The position numbers were made by a program, and so were the translations under genes. From assembly GCF_900604485.1 (NCBI RefSeq), contig NZ_UWOP01000001.1, positions 2,122,501 through 2,186,500 of the forward strand: a DNA stretch of 64,000 nucleotides, written 5' to 3'. This stretch comes from Enterococcus mediterraneensis. GTDB taxonomy: Bacteria; Bacillota; Bacilli; Lactobacillales; Enterococcaceae. The notes below the pieces were generated by a model. It made no database searches. It had not been told where the DNA came from and worked only from the letters and a program-made list of their open reading frames with translations. This document shows, piece by piece, positions 54,939 through 63,923 of this stretch. Every line of letters starts with the position of its first letter. Positions within the stretch are counted from its first letter, which is position 1.

Positions 54939-55915
54939 AAAGTAAACGACGGATTTTTTTGTGGGGTATGCTGACAGCAGGTATCATTTTATTCATTTTT
55001 TCTTTAACAAACGGTGCGGTGTCAACATCGCCAAATACTGTATGGTCAGCGCTTTTTTCCTTTGATCCGCACGATCAGATGCAGCAGATCATTCGTAATC
55101 TTCGTTTGCCGCGAGTGATTGCGGCGTTTCTAGTAGGCAGTTCTTTTGCTGCTAGCGGCGCATTGATGCAGGCGGTGACGAATAATCCGTTGGCAGATGC
55201 GGGGCTACTTGGGATCAATAGCGGTGCTTCATTAGGATTGGCGCTTAGTTTTGTTCTTTTTCCTAATCAAAGTTTAGGTGCGGTCGTATTTTCATTTATC
55301 GGTGCATGTTTTGCGGCGGTTTGTATTTATCTTGTCACACGGTTTTCTGCGCAAGGGATTTCCTCTGTGCGTCTCGTATTAGCCGGAGTCGCGTTCAGCT
55401 CATTTTTTTCTGCGCTTAGTCAATCTCTATCACTTTTTTTTGATTTGCAGCAAGATTTGGCTTTTTGGTTCGTGGGCGGTGCAGCGTCTGTCACTTGGAC
55501 CCGTTTGCTCCAGTCGTTGCCGATTTTCTTGTTTGCATTAGTGGGAAGTTTGCTTATCGCGGTACAGTTGAATGTCCTATCTTTTGGTGATGAAACGGCG
55601 ATCAGTTTAGGTAAAAAGCCAACTCGTATTCGCGGTATTTCCTTGTTCTTAGTGGTCTTATTGGCAGGAGCGGCCGTTTCTTTAGTGGGACCGGTCAGTT
55701 TTATCGGATTAATGGTTCCCCATGTTGTCCGCCGGATTTCATCAAGTTATCGTTATGTGGTTCCTTTCAGTATAATAGGAGGCGGTTTGTTGGTAATGGC
55801 AGCAGACTTGGCGGCACGTTTGATCAATCCGCCTTTTGAAACACCTTTTGGACTGTTGTTGTCCATGATCGGCGTTCCGTTTCTTTTATATCAGATAAGG
55901 AGGTCGGTGAGATGA
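54935..55915 (+). CDS. Iron-siderophore ABC transporter permease (FecCD family)
   Basis: The 326-residue membrane protein has eight to ten helices and FecCD signatures: RNLRLPRVIAAFLVGSSFAASG, NNPLADAGLLGINSGASLG, and GPVSFIGLMVPHVVRR for the ATPase-coupling loop. It forms the import channel with the next permease. ATGA overlaps on both sides indicate tight translational coupling. Confidence 0.94.
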   Translation: MKSKRRIFLWGMLTAGIILFIFSLTNGAVSTSPNTVWSALFSFDPHDQMQQIIRNLRLPRVIAAFLVGSSFAASGALMQAVTNNPLADAGLLGINSGASLGLALSFVLFPNQSLGAVVFSFIGACFAAVCIYLVTRFSAQGISSVRLVLAGVAFSSFFSALSQSLSLFFDLQQDLAFWFVGGAASVTWTRLLQSLPIFLFALVGSLLIAVQLNVLSFGDETAISLGKKPTRIRGISLFLVVLLAGAAVSLVGPVSFIGLMVPHVVRRISSSYRYVVPFSIIGGGLLVMAADLAARLINPPFETPFGLLLSMIGVPFLLYQIRRSVR

Positions 55916-56883
55916 AAAAATCATTATTGCTTACAGGCGCCTTATTGATCGTTGTTTTGCTGAGTGTAATGTATGGGACGACTTTTTTGAGTTTAGGAGA
56001 TTTACAGCAGATACTTTTAGGAAAAGCTTCGGCGTCTCAATCACTGATTTTTTGGAATTTTCGTCTGCCGCGAACATTGATCGCACTTATTGGCGGCTGT
56101 GGCCTTGCTTACTCGGGATTTTTGCTGCAAGGAACCACTCGCAATGATTTAGCTGACGGCAGTATTTTAGGGATCAACAGCGGTGCAGGATTTTTGGTAC
56201 TGCTTTATCTTGGTTTTTTTGCCCAAGGGTCTGTCCTTGTTTTGCCGATTTTAGCGATTTTTGGCGGTATTTTGGCCGCTGTAATTGTTTTTGGTTTAGC
56301 TTTTCAGCAAAAACAGCGTTTATCTATGGAGAAACTTCTCTTGGCAGGAATTGCTGTGAATGCGGGTTTTAGTGCACTTACGCTATTAGTGACTATCAGA
56401 ATTTCAAAAGACAGTTATAGTTTTGTGACTTCTTGGCTGGCGGGATCGATCTGGGGAACATCGTGGACTTCTGTTAGTCTTTTGTTTCCACTGATTGCCT
56501 GTTTTGGTTTGCTGGCCTACCGGAGAGTTCCGCTACTGCCATTGTTGGGGTTAGGAGAGGAACGGGCGATCAGTCTTGGCATACGGATCACTCATGAACG
56601 AATGCTGTTGTTGGGATTGGCCGCGACAATGGCGGCAAGTTGTGTAGCATTTACCGGCAATCTGGGATTCATAGGTTTGCTGGCTCCTCATATCAGTAAA
56701 GCTTGGCTGAAAAAAGAATCCAGACAGAGTTTTCTAGTCAGCGGCGGGATCGGCAGTCTCCTGGTATTGGGAGCGGATATTTTGGGGCGACTGCTTTTAC
56801 CAAGCGGCGAAGTGCCGGCAGGAATCGTTATTGCCATCATTGGCGCCCCTTATTTTTTGTATCTGCTGATCAAAGCAAAGTAG
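55912..56883 (+). CDS. Iron-siderophore ABC transporter permease (FecCD family), second subunit
   Basis: The 323-residue protein has the same plan: WNFRLPRTLIALIGGCGLAYSG, RNDLADGSILGINSGAGF and GNLGFIGLLAPHISKA. With the neighbouring permease and ATPase it completes the importer fed by the lipoprotein at 53035-53964. No terminator is obvious in the 86 bases before the next gene. Confidence 0.94.
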   Translation: MKKSLLLTGALLIVVLLSVMYGTTFLSLGDLQQILLGKASASQSLIFWNFRLPRTLIALIGGCGLAYSGFLLQGTTRNDLADGSILGINSGAGFLVLLYLGFFAQGSVLVLPILAIFGGILAAVIVFGLAFQQKQRLSMEKLLLAGIAVNAGFSALTLLVTIRISKDSYSFVTSWLAGSIWGTSWTSVSLLFPLIACFGLLAYRRVPLLPLLGLGEERAISLGIRITHERMLLLGLAATMAASCVAFTGNLGFIGLLAPHISKAWLKKESRQSFLVSGGIGSLLVLGADILGRLLLPSGEVPAGIVIAIIGAPYFLYLLIKAK

Positions 56884-56969
56884 GCAACGATTCGTTTAGC
56901 GAGAGGCTGGTTTGCTATTTTTGATTTTTTTCGATACTATGCAAGTAAGCAAGTAAAGGAGATCAATCC

Positions 56970-57509
56970 ATGAAAAAGAGTTTACGTATAAAAGGTATCC
57001 AGCGTTTAGAAAAGCTGGCAGACGATGATGCACTAAAAAAAGCGAAAGAGCAGCAAATCTTGGCTGATTTTTTTGCCAGTTCTCTTTGGAAGGAATCACA
57101 AACGATCGGATTGATCCGTTCGGTAGGATTTGAATTTTCGACAACACCGGTATTTGCCAGAGGTTTTGCTGAGGGCAAACAAATGGTTGTTCCCAAATCA
57201 TTGCCAGACCGCCGAATGGTATTTTACCACGTGACTCCTGAAACCCGTTATGAAGTTTCTGCTTTTGGTGTCGAAGAACCTGTTAGTGAGCAGGTTGCCT
57301 TAAAAGAGAGCATTGACTTGATGATCGTTCCGGGGCTTGTTTTCACATCAGAAGGGTATCGGATCGGTTTTGGCGGCGGGTATTATGACCGCTATTTAAA
57401 AGATTTTTCCGGAAAAACTTGCAGCTTGGTTTTTAAAGAGCAATTCGATGATACTTGGAAACCGGAATCGTTTGATGTACCGATCATGAAGATTTTCACG
57501 GATAAGTAA
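56970..57509 (+). CDS. 5-formyltetrahydrofolate cyclo-ligase
   Basis: The 179-residue enzyme converts 5-formyl-THF to 5,10-methenyl-THF with ATP. Diagnostic are LKESIDLMIVPGLVFTSEGYRIGFGGGYYDRYL and FKEQFDDTWKPESFDVPIMKI. It corresponds to YqgN of B. subtilis, which precedes the rhomboid gene there as here. The ATG follows AAAGGAG. Confidence 0.92.
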   Translation: MKKSLRIKGIQRLEKLADDDALKKAKEQQILADFFASSLWKESQTIGLIRSVGFEFSTTPVFARGFAEGKQMVVPKSLPDRRMVFYHVTPETRYEVSAFGVEEPVSEQVALKESIDLMIVPGLVFTSEGYRIGFGGGYYDRYLKDFSGKTCSLVFKEQFDDTWKPESFDVPIMKIFTDK

Positions 57510-57519
57510 AGGAGAATTT

Positions 57520-58218
57520 ATGGACTATCAAACTAAAATGAAAATCAAACGGTGGATGAATAAACCGTTTGTTACTTATGGATTTTTAGCGATCCAGACG
57601 GTCGTATATGCTATTATCACATTTTTCCCTGTCGCTTCGTTAGAAAGCAGAGGAGTGATGTTTGGACCGTATATTTATTTCTACCATGAATATTGGCGGT
57701 TTGTTACACCGATCTTTATTCACTTCTCGCTGCTGCATTTTGTGGTTAATTCCTTAGTTCTGTATTTTATCGGTCAGCAAGTGGAAGCAATCTATGGTCA
57801 TTGGCGTTTTTTCCTGCTTTATTTACTGAGCGGGGTGATGGGCAATGCTATGAGCTTTGCGTTTAATACAGCAGGTATCCAGTCAGCAGGTTCCAGCACA
57901 TCGATTTTTGGGGTATTTGGAGCATTCTTATTGTTAGGTTATTATTTCAAACACAATCCGGCGATTCAAGGAATGGTGCGGCAATTCGCTTTATTTGTCG
58001 GAATGAGTCTGCTGTTTGGGGTCTTTGATCGATCTATTGATATGTGGGGACACATCGGCGGAATCATCGGCGGGCTGTTATTGGGCAATATGTTGACATT
58101 GCCTAAAAACCATGGGAATTTCTCCATCCACGCCCGGATTTTATCTACGCTTCTGTTTGTTTTTCTTTTAGCTGTCTGCATTCTTTATGGCTTGAGAAAA
58201 TATAGTTTGCTGTTTTAA
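57520..58218 (+). CDS. Rhomboid-family intramembrane serine protease
   Basis: The 232-residue membrane protein has six helices. The catalytic serine is in the GSSTSIFGVFGAFLLLG motif (GxSx), and the histidine in WGHIGGIIGGLLLGN. HFSLLHFVVNSLVLYFIGQQVEAIYGHW is the usual loop and helix 2 region. It cleaves transmembrane segments within the membrane. It is shorter than B. subtilis GluP/YqgP (about 507 residues), lacking its N-terminal domain and TPR tail. Its stop is followed by a terminator. Confidence 0.93.
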   Translation: MDYQTKMKIKRWMNKPFVTYGFLAIQTVVYAIITFFPVASLESRGVMFGPYIYFYHEYWRFVTPIFIHFSLLHFVVNSLVLYFIGQQVEAIYGHWRFFLLYLLSGVMGNAMSFAFNTAGIQSAGSSTSIFGVFGAFLLLGYYFKHNPAIQGMVRQFALFVGMSLLFGVFDRSIDMWGHIGGIIGGLLLGNMLTLPKNHGNFSIHARILSTLLFVFLLAVCILYGLRKYSLLF

Positions 58219-58246
58219 AGACTGCGTGTTGCTGCGCAGTTTTTTA
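58218..58246 (+). terminator. Terminator after the rhomboid gene
   Basis: ACTGCG pairs with CGCAGT around TGTTGCTG, then TTTTT. Confidence 0.75.
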
Positions 58247-58367
58247 TTTTGCTGAAAAATACGAAGATCTGTCAAAATATCATTTTTATAACTAATGAAG
58301 AAAAGGACCTGAAAATGTGTTAAAGTAAAAAAGATGGAAACTGATCTGCGAAAAAGCGAAAATTCTT

Positions 58368-58396
58368 TTGTACAAGAAAGGATTTATTTGTATAAT
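58368..58396 (+). promoter_or_regulatory. Promoter of yqgQ-glkA-rhodanese operon
   Basis: TTGTAC (58368-58373) and TATAAT (58391-58396) are 17 bases apart, 20 bases before the yqgQ start. Confidence 0.75.
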
Positions 58397-58415
58397 AGTT
58401 GAGGAAGTGCATTAA

Positions 58416-58622
58416 ATGGAAACCTTATATGATGTTCAACAATTATTTAAACAATTCGGTATATATATTTACGTTGGCAAACGTCTGTATGATATCGAAC
58501 TTATGATCATCGAACTCCGCAAGCTTTATGACGGAAGGCTGATCGATCAAGATACATATATGACTGCTTGGCGTATATTGAAACGAGAGCATCGCATTGA
58601 GGAAAGCCGCGAGAAAGGATAA
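58416..58622 (+). CDS. yqgQ: YqgQ-family (DUF910) small protein
   Basis: The 68-residue helical protein contains YDVQQLFKQFGIYIYVGKRLYDIELMIIELRKL, the DUF910 pattern. The family may bind single-stranded nucleic acid, but its role is unknown. It lies five bases before the glucokinase gene, as yqgQ does in B. subtilis. Confidence 0.9.
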   Translation: METLYDVQQLFKQFGIYIYVGKRLYDIELMIIELRKLYDGRLIDQDTYMTAWRILKREHRIEESREKG

Positions 58623-58627
58623 ATAGC

Positions 58628-59593
58628 ATGGATAAAAAAATCATTGGTATCGACTTAGGCGGTACAACAGTAAAATTTGCCATCATGACATTAGATGGAG
58701 AAATTCAACAAAAATGGAGCATCGAGACCAATATTTTAGATGAGGGCTCTCATATCGTTCCAGATATCATCGATTCTATCAATCATCATTTAAATCTTTA
58801 TGGAATGAAAGCGGAAGACTTTTTAGGGATCGGCATGGGAACACCCGGCAGCGTCGATCGTGAACAAGGAACTGTTATCGGTGCCTACAATTTGAACTGG
58901 ACGACGGTTCAACCAATTCGTCAACAAATCGAAGAAGGAACCGGTATTCAATTTACTCTAGATAATGACGCCAATGTTGCCGCATTAGGTGAACGTTGGA
59001 AAGGCGCTGGGGAAAACAACCCAGATGTTGTCTTCATTACATTAGGTACTGGTGTCGGCGGCGGGATCGTCGCAGACGGTAATCTATTGCATGGTGTCGC
59101 AGGAAGCGCCGGTGAAGTTGGTCATATCACAGTAGATCCTCATGGGTTCGAATGTACTTGCGGCAAACGGGGATGTCTGGAAACTGTTTCCAGCGCGACC
59201 GGCGTAGTACGAGTAGCACGTCATCTTGCTGAGGAATATGCAGGTGATTCTGAATTGAAAAAACGTCTTGATGATGGTCAAGATATCACTTCAAAAGATG
59301 TATTCGAGCTAGCAGAAGAAGATGATCAATTTGCTTTGATGGTAGTAGACAAAGTTTGTTTCTATCTAGGACTTGCTTGCGGAAATTTGGGAAATACATT
59401 GAATCCTTCAAGCATTGTCTTGGGCGGCGGTGTTTCAGCAGCCGGTGAATTTTTACGCAGCCGCGTAGAAAATTACTTTAATGAATTTACATTCCCTCAA
59501 GTACGGGAAAGTACAAAAATCAAATTAGCAGAACTTGGAAATGGCGCAGGTGTGATCGGCGCGGGTTCCTTGGCATTACAATTTGCAGAATAG
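58628..59593 (+). CDS. glcK: Glucokinase (ROK family)
   Basis: The 321-residue kinase phosphorylates glucose with ATP. Seen are GIDLGGTTVKFAIM (phosphate 1), GTPGSVDREQG, LDNDANVAALGERWKGAG, GTGVGGGIVADG, and the ROK zinc site EVGHITVDPHGFECTCGKRG with Cys residues in CTCGKRGC. The enzyme handles internal, non-PTS glucose. ATG follows GAAAGGA. Confidence 0.95.
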   Translation: MDKKIIGIDLGGTTVKFAIMTLDGEIQQKWSIETNILDEGSHIVPDIIDSINHHLNLYGMKAEDFLGIGMGTPGSVDREQGTVIGAYNLNWTTVQPIRQQIEEGTGIQFTLDNDANVAALGERWKGAGENNPDVVFITLGTGVGGGIVADGNLLHGVAGSAGEVGHITVDPHGFECTCGKRGCLETVSSATGVVRVARHLAEEYAGDSELKKRLDDGQDITSKDVFELAEEDDQFALMVVDKVCFYLGLACGNLGNTLNPSSIVLGGGVSAAGEFLRSRVENYFNEFTFPQVRESTKIKLAELGNGAGVIGAGSLALQFAE

Positions 59594-59608
59594 AAAGGTT
59601 AGGAACTT

Positions 59609-60007
59609 ATGAGTACTTTAGGTTGGATCAATGTCATTTTACTAGCAATCTTATTAGCGATCGGTATTAACGAATTGTATTTGCGGATCATGTTAAAACG
59701 TTCCGCAAAAGTATTGACAGAAGAAGAATTCAAAGAAGGCATGAGAAAAGCGCAAGTAATCGATGTTCGTGAAAAAAACGAATTCGACAGCGGTCATATT
59801 CTTGGCGCCCGCAACATCCCATATTCTGTGCTGACAAATTCTTACAGCAGCATCCGTAAAGATCAACCGATCTATATCTACGACCAGAAAAGATCAATGA
59901 GTATCCGCGCGGTCAACAAATTAAGAAAACAAGGTTTCCAAGATATGTATGTCTTAAAAGGCGGTTATCAAGATTGGACCGGAAAAACAAAAGTAAAAAA
60001 TAGTTAA
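59609..60007 (+). CDS. Membrane-anchored rhodanese-like protein without catalytic cysteine
   Basis: The 132-residue protein has one N-terminal helix (about 8-25) and a rhodanese domain with VIDVREKNEFDSGHILGARNIPY and LKGGYQDW. In the active-site loop YIYDQKRSMSIRA the usual cysteine position is Asp92, so sulfur transfer is unlikely. It is the last gene of the glucokinase operon, similar in place to yqhL-type genes of other Firmicutes. A protein-binding or regulatory role is possible. Confidence 0.9.
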   Translation: MSTLGWINVILLAILLAIGINELYLRIMLKRSAKVLTEEEFKEGMRKAQVIDVREKNEFDSGHILGARNIPYSVLTNSYSSIRKDQPIYIYDQKRSMSIRAVNKLRKQGFQDMYVLKGGYQDWTGKTKVKNS

Positions 60008-60013
60008 TAGTTT

Positions 60014-60049
60014 AGAAAACCATTCTTTTGAGTGGTTTTCTTTTTTTGT
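60014..60049 (+). terminator. Terminator of the glucokinase operon
   Basis: AGAAAACCA pairs with TGGTTTTCT around TTCTTTTGAG, then seven T residues. Confidence 0.9.
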
Positions 60050-60116
60050 TCACTTTCTTTGGTGGAATACCCAGTAAGTGCTACACTTTAAGTAAAGAAA
60101 CAGGGGGGAAAGCTCA

Positions 60117-60482
60117 ATGATCAAACTCAAAAGAATTTACGAAGAGGCGGAAGACACAGATGGTTATCGGGTGCTAGTAGATCGTCTTTGGCCGCGAGGA
60201 ATCAAAAAAACTGATGCCGCATTGGATAGTTGGTTAAAAGAAATCGCTCCCTCCACGGATCTGCGGAAGTGGTATGCCCATGATCCGGAAAAATTTCCTG
60301 ATTTTAAAGAAAAGTATCTTGCTGAATTGGCGCAGCGACCTGCCAGTGAAGCTGTGGATGAGTTGCGAAACATCATACAAAAGCACGACATCGTTACACT
60401 GATTTACAGTGCTAAAACTCAAACAAAAAATCAAGCAGTCGTATTAAAAGAATACTTAGACAGTGAGTTGATGAAAAAATGA
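60117..60482 (+). CDS. DUF488-family protein
   Basis: The 121-residue soluble protein has the hallmark DGYRVLVDRLWPRGIKK, then LRKWYAHDPEKFPDFKEKY and VTLIYSAKTQTKNQAVVL. The family is widespread with unknown biochemistry. It overlaps the FAD-protein gene by four bases, so the two are co-translated. GGGGGAAAG precedes the ATG. Confidence 0.87.
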   Translation: MIKLKRIYEEAEDTDGYRVLVDRLWPRGIKKTDAALDSWLKEIAPSTDLRKWYAHDPEKFPDFKEKYLAELAQRPASEAVDELRNIIQKHDIVTLIYSAKTQTKNQAVVLKEYLDSELMKK

Positions 60483-62269
60483 AAATCGGGATCGTAGGAG
60501 CCGGACCAAGAGGCTTATCTTTATGCGAACGTTTGACAGCAAATCACCAAGAAGGATCGTTAGAGATTTTTCTGTTTGATGCAGACGGAATCGGCGGGAA
60601 AGTTTGGCGAGAAGATCAATCGCCTTATCTAATGATGAATTCTGTTGCACAGCAAGTAACTCTTTTTACAGATGCTACGGTTAAAATAAAAGGAAAAATA
60701 AAAAATGGCCCGGACCTGTTTCAGTGGTGCAAACAATACGGAAGTGCCTTTATTGAAGAAACAGCGGCAAATCCGAAAATTATGCTGGAAGAAATCAAGG
60801 ATCTGAAAGAAGATGGAGTAGTCAGCCGCGTGATGTATGGTGTTTATCAGCGGTGGTTTTATCAACAAATAATCAATGAACTGCCGTCAAACTGCCGCAT
60901 CAATTTCCTGCAAGGAGTGGTGCGGTCTGCAGAACAGGTCGATGAAGGGTATAAAGTGACCGTTGGCAATCAGGAATTTTTCTTGGATCAGTTAGTGTTG
61001 GCGACAGGACACTGGGAAAATGAAAAAAATGAGGAAGAACAGCGATTCTCTGATTATGCGGAAAAATATCATTTATTTTACCAACTGCCCCGCAATACAG
61101 CAGATGCGGAGGTAGAACAGATTCTTGCCGGAGAAAATGTGTTCTTGCGAGGATTGGGGTTGGCCTTTTTTGACTATATCGAATGTTTTGCTCTGCGGCG
61201 CGGCGGTAAGTTTTATCGCCACAATGGAAAACTTCGGTATCAGCCCTCCGGAAAGGAACCCAAAGTCTATGCCGGTTCAAGAAAAGGAATCCCTTATTTT
61301 CCGCGGGGGATAAATCAAAAAGAGCGTGGTGTAACAGCTGAGGCGCAATTTTTGACCACCGATTATTTAGAGCAGATTCGGCAAACACAAAATCACCAAT
61401 CGGATTTTTTTGAAAGATTGAAAAAAGAAGTTGAGTTGGTTTATTATCTGCGGACATTAGCAGCTGGAAAATTTTCTGTCGACAGCGAAGTTTTCCGACA
61501 AACATTCATCCATTCTTCTCAAGATGGGTTAGCAATGCTGCCAGCTTCGATCGAAAGATGGGACTGGGATAAGATCGCTGATCCGGCAGCTTATTTTGAA
61601 GGACCTTTTGAACAAGCGAGCATGAATTATCTTGATTGGCAGATCCAAGAAGCTGCTAAAGGAAATCTCGATGGACCGATCGCCGCGGCAGTGGATGTCT
61701 GGAAAGATCTGCGGGATAAAGTCCGTTTTATGCTAGATCATAATCTGTTCAGTCAAAAGCAATTGAAAACGATGTGGCAGTGGTTTACGCCGTTGGATGC
61801 GTTTTTGACGATCGGTCCGCCATTGGAACGAAGTGAAGAGCTGAGGGCATTGATAGAAGCGGGAATTTTCGTGTTGCTGCCGCCAAAAATGACGATCGAT
61901 ACTGAGGATGGGCATTTTGTCAGCTACTACAAGGAACAAAAAATCACCGGGGATTACTTGATCGAAGCCCGTCTGCCCAGCAATCAGTTAGTGCACACGA
62001 CAAATCCGGTGCTAAAGAGTTTAAGAAAACAAAAACTGCTGACGCCGTTTGCCTACTTTGACGATCTGCAGACTGGTGCTGTCACGATCGAAAGAGGCAC
62101 CAATCGAGTGATCGATGAAAAAGGTGTCGTACACAAGAAGTTGTATTGTTACGGCATTCCGGTGGAAGGAGAAGAATGGTTGACAGCCAGCGTCTCCCGA
62201 CCAGAAACAAATGCTTGGAATTTGCGGCAAGCTGATCAGATTGCTTGTTTGATCCTTTACGACAAATAA
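60479..62269 (+). CDS. FAD/NAD(P)-binding protein (NAD_binding_9 type)
   Basis: The 596-residue protein begins MKIGIVGAGPRGLSLCERL, a dinucleotide-binding GxGxxG, followed by FDADGIGGKVWREDQSPYLMMNS, the pattern of the FAD-NAD(P)-binding family with lysine/ornithine monooxygenase-like folds. Further nucleotide-binding strands follow near residue 170 (LVLATGHWE). The substrate is unknown. It is cytosolic, with no membrane segment. It is coupled to the DUF488 gene by a four-base overlap. Confidence 0.85.
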   Translation: MKIGIVGAGPRGLSLCERLTANHQEGSLEIFLFDADGIGGKVWREDQSPYLMMNSVAQQVTLFTDATVKIKGKIKNGPDLFQWCKQYGSAFIEETAANPKIMLEEIKDLKEDGVVSRVMYGVYQRWFYQQIINELPSNCRINFLQGVVRSAEQVDEGYKVTVGNQEFFLDQLVLATGHWENEKNEEEQRFSDYAEKYHLFYQLPRNTADAEVEQILAGENVFLRGLGLAFFDYIECFALRRGGKFYRHNGKLRYQPSGKEPKVYAGSRKGIPYFPRGINQKERGVTAEAQFLTTDYLEQIRQTQNHQSDFFERLKKEVELVYYLRTLAAGKFSVDSEVFRQTFIHSSQDGLAMLPASIERWDWDKIADPAAYFEGPFEQASMNYLDWQIQEAAKGNLDGPIAAAVDVWKDLRDKVRFMLDHNLFSQKQLKTMWQWFTPLDAFLTIGPPLERSEELRALIEAGIFVLLPPKMTIDTEDGHFVSYYKEQKITGDYLIEARLPSNQLVHTTNPVLKSLRKQKLLTPFAYFDDLQTGAVTIERGTNRVIDEKGVVHKKLYCYGIPVEGEEWLTASVSRPETNAWNLRQADQIACLILYDK

Positions 62270-62298
62270 AAAAACTGTGAAATATGTCTAGCTAACCC

Positions 62299-62357
62299 AA
62301 TATCCGAACCTTGCTGCATCGAGGGTAATAAGCGATGCAACAAGGTTCGGATATTTT
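62299..62357. terminator. Long hairpin between the FAD-protein gene and the DUF3042 gene
   Basis: AATATCCGAACCTTG faces CAAGGTTCGGATATT with inner GCATCG/CGATGC, and outer CTAAC/GTTAG. It can terminate both convergent genes, although the T-run is short. Confidence 0.7.
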
Positions 62358-62430
62358 AGTTAGTATCGACTTATAACACAGTTCTTTGATTTCTTTAAAC
62401 AAGCACGTTGAGAAACGGATATGGATCGTA

Positions 62431-62598
62431 TTAACGGGCGATCCGTTTGCGCATCGCTTTTTTACGATTTTCATCGATCATTGCTTCTTTTTCGTCGATT
62501 GGATCGATCACTTGTTTTTTGACAGCTAATACAAAGCCTGCCGCTGCAGCAACAGTCGCTAAAGTGCCGACCAAAATACCAGATGCAAATTTTTTCAT
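62431..62598 (-). CDS. DUF3042-family small membrane protein
   Basis: The 55-residue protein starts MKKFASGILVGTLATVAAAA, one membrane helix, then a charged helix VIDPIDEKEAMIDENRKKAMRKR. This is the DUF3042 pattern found across Lactobacillales. Function is unknown. ATG 62598 follows GGAGTG. It is convergent with the FAD-protein gene and divergent from galK. Confidence 0.88.
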   Translation of the reverse strand: MKKFASGILVGTLATVAAAAGFVLAVKKQVIDPIDEKEAMIDENRKKAMRKRIAR

Positions 62599-62642
62599 AT
62601 AGATACACTCCATTTCCTTTGTTATTCTATCTACATTATGAA

Positions 62643-62656
62643 GGAAAGCGCTAAAA
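62643..62656 (+). promoter_or_regulatory. Candidate cre upstream of galK
   Basis: GGAAAGCGCTAAAA matches the CcpA consensus TGWAARCGYTWNCW at 12 of 14 positions, 30 bases before the galK -35. Confidence 0.45.
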
Positions 62657-62685
62657 ATGAAAAGCTAAAACACTTGAGAATGTTC

Positions 62686-62726
62686 TTGAAAATATTTAGT
62701 AAATATTTTATAATAAATTTACTAAA
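62686..62726 (+). promoter_or_regulatory. galK promoter with inverted-repeat operator
   Basis: TTGAAA (62686-62691) and TATAAT (62709-62714) are 17 bases apart. The exact 10-bp inverted repeat TTTAGTAAAT (62695-62704) / ATTTACTAAA (62717-62726) flanks the -10, as expected for a GalR-type LacI-family repressor. Confidence 0.8.
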
Positions 62727-62753
62727 TAAATTAAGAAGGTTGTGTGACAAGCA

Positions 62754-63911
62754 ATGACAAACATCAGCGAAATTTTTAAAACACAATTCGGTTCAGAAGC
62801 AGAAGGTGAGTTTTTTGCGCCAGGTCGGATCAATCTGATCGGTGAACACACTGACTATAACGGCGGCTTTGTTTTTCCAGCAGCCATCACCATTGGTACT
62901 TACGGCGCAGCGCGTAAAAGAGAAGATGACTTGATACGCTTGTATTCCGAGAATTTTCCCGAAAAAGGGATCATTGAATTTTCGCTAAATGATCTAAGCT
63001 ATCAAAAAGAACATGATTGGACCAACTATCCTAAAGGAATGATCCGCTATTTAAAAGAAGAACATCCTATCAATTCCGGGATGGAGATTGCTTTTTACGG
63101 CACGATCCCAAATGGCGCCGGCTTATCTTCTTCTGCATCCATTGAATTGTTGACAGGAGTCATTCTGGAAGATCTATTTGGTTTAAAAGTTGAGCGTCTT
63201 GATTTAGTGAAAACCGGCAAACGAGTAGAAAACGAATTTATCGGTGTCAATTCTGGTATCATGGATCAATTTGCTATCGGTATGGGACAAAAAGATCATG
63301 CCTTATTGTTGGATACCAATACATTGAAATATGAAGTGGTACCGGCGGAATTCGGCGAATATGTCGTTGCCATCATGAATACCAACAAACGCCGGGAATT
63401 GGCAGATTCCAAATACAATGAACGTCGTGCCGAGTGTGAAGAAGCATTGCGGCGTCTGCAAACAAAATTAGACATCCACGCATTGGGTGAACTGGATGAA
63501 GAGACCTTTTTCGCCAATACGGATCTGATCGGTGATGATGTCTTGATCAAACGGGCAAAACATGCGGTCACAGAAAATCAGCGAACATTAAAAGCCAAAG
63601 CGGCATTGGATAAAGGTGATCTGGTGACTTTTGGGAAATTATTGAATGCTTCTCATGAGTCATTGCAAAAAGATTATGAAGTAACCGGTATCGAATTGGA
63701 TACATTGGTATTTGCAGCACAAGCTCAACCAGGTGTGTTAGGCGCGCGGATGACTGGTGCGGGATTTGGCGGCTGTGCTATCGCGTTAGTCAAAGAAAGC
63801 AACTGGGAAGCCTTTGTCAACGCAGTGAAAAAGGAATATAATGATAAAATCGGTTATGCTACGGATATTTATAAAGCAAGCATTGAAGATGGAGCAAAAA
63901 AACTCGGCTAG
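62754..63911 (+). CDS. galK: Galactokinase
   Basis: GalK phosphorylates galactose to galactose-1-phosphate, the first step of the Leloir pathway. The 385-residue protein has the GHMP kinase motifs: [20 protein letters not shown] (sugar-binding signature), [17 protein letters not shown] (ATP loop) and [17 protein letters not shown]. It is under the inverted-repeat operator and a possible cre. The galE gene begins 13 bases downstream. Confidence 0.97.
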   Translation: MTNISEIFKTQFGSEAEGEFFAPGRINLIGEHTDYNGGFVFPAAITIGTYGAARKREDDLIRLYSENFPEKGIIEFSLNDLSYQKEHDWTNYPKGMIRYLKEEHPINSGMEIAFYGTIPNGAGLSSSASIELLTGVILEDLFGLKVERLDLVKTGKRVENEFIGVNSGIMDQFAIGMGQKDHALLLDTNTLKYEVVPAEFGEYVVAIMNTNKRRELADSKYNERRAECEEALRRLQTKLDIHALGELDEETFFANTDLIGDDVLIKRAKHAVTENQRTLKAKAALDKGDLVTFGKLLNASHESLQKDYEVTGIELDTLVFAAQAQPGVLGARMTGAGFGGCAIALVKESNWEAFVNAVKKEYNDKIGYATDIYKASIEDGAKKLG

Positions 63912-63923
63912 GAGGAAACAAAC

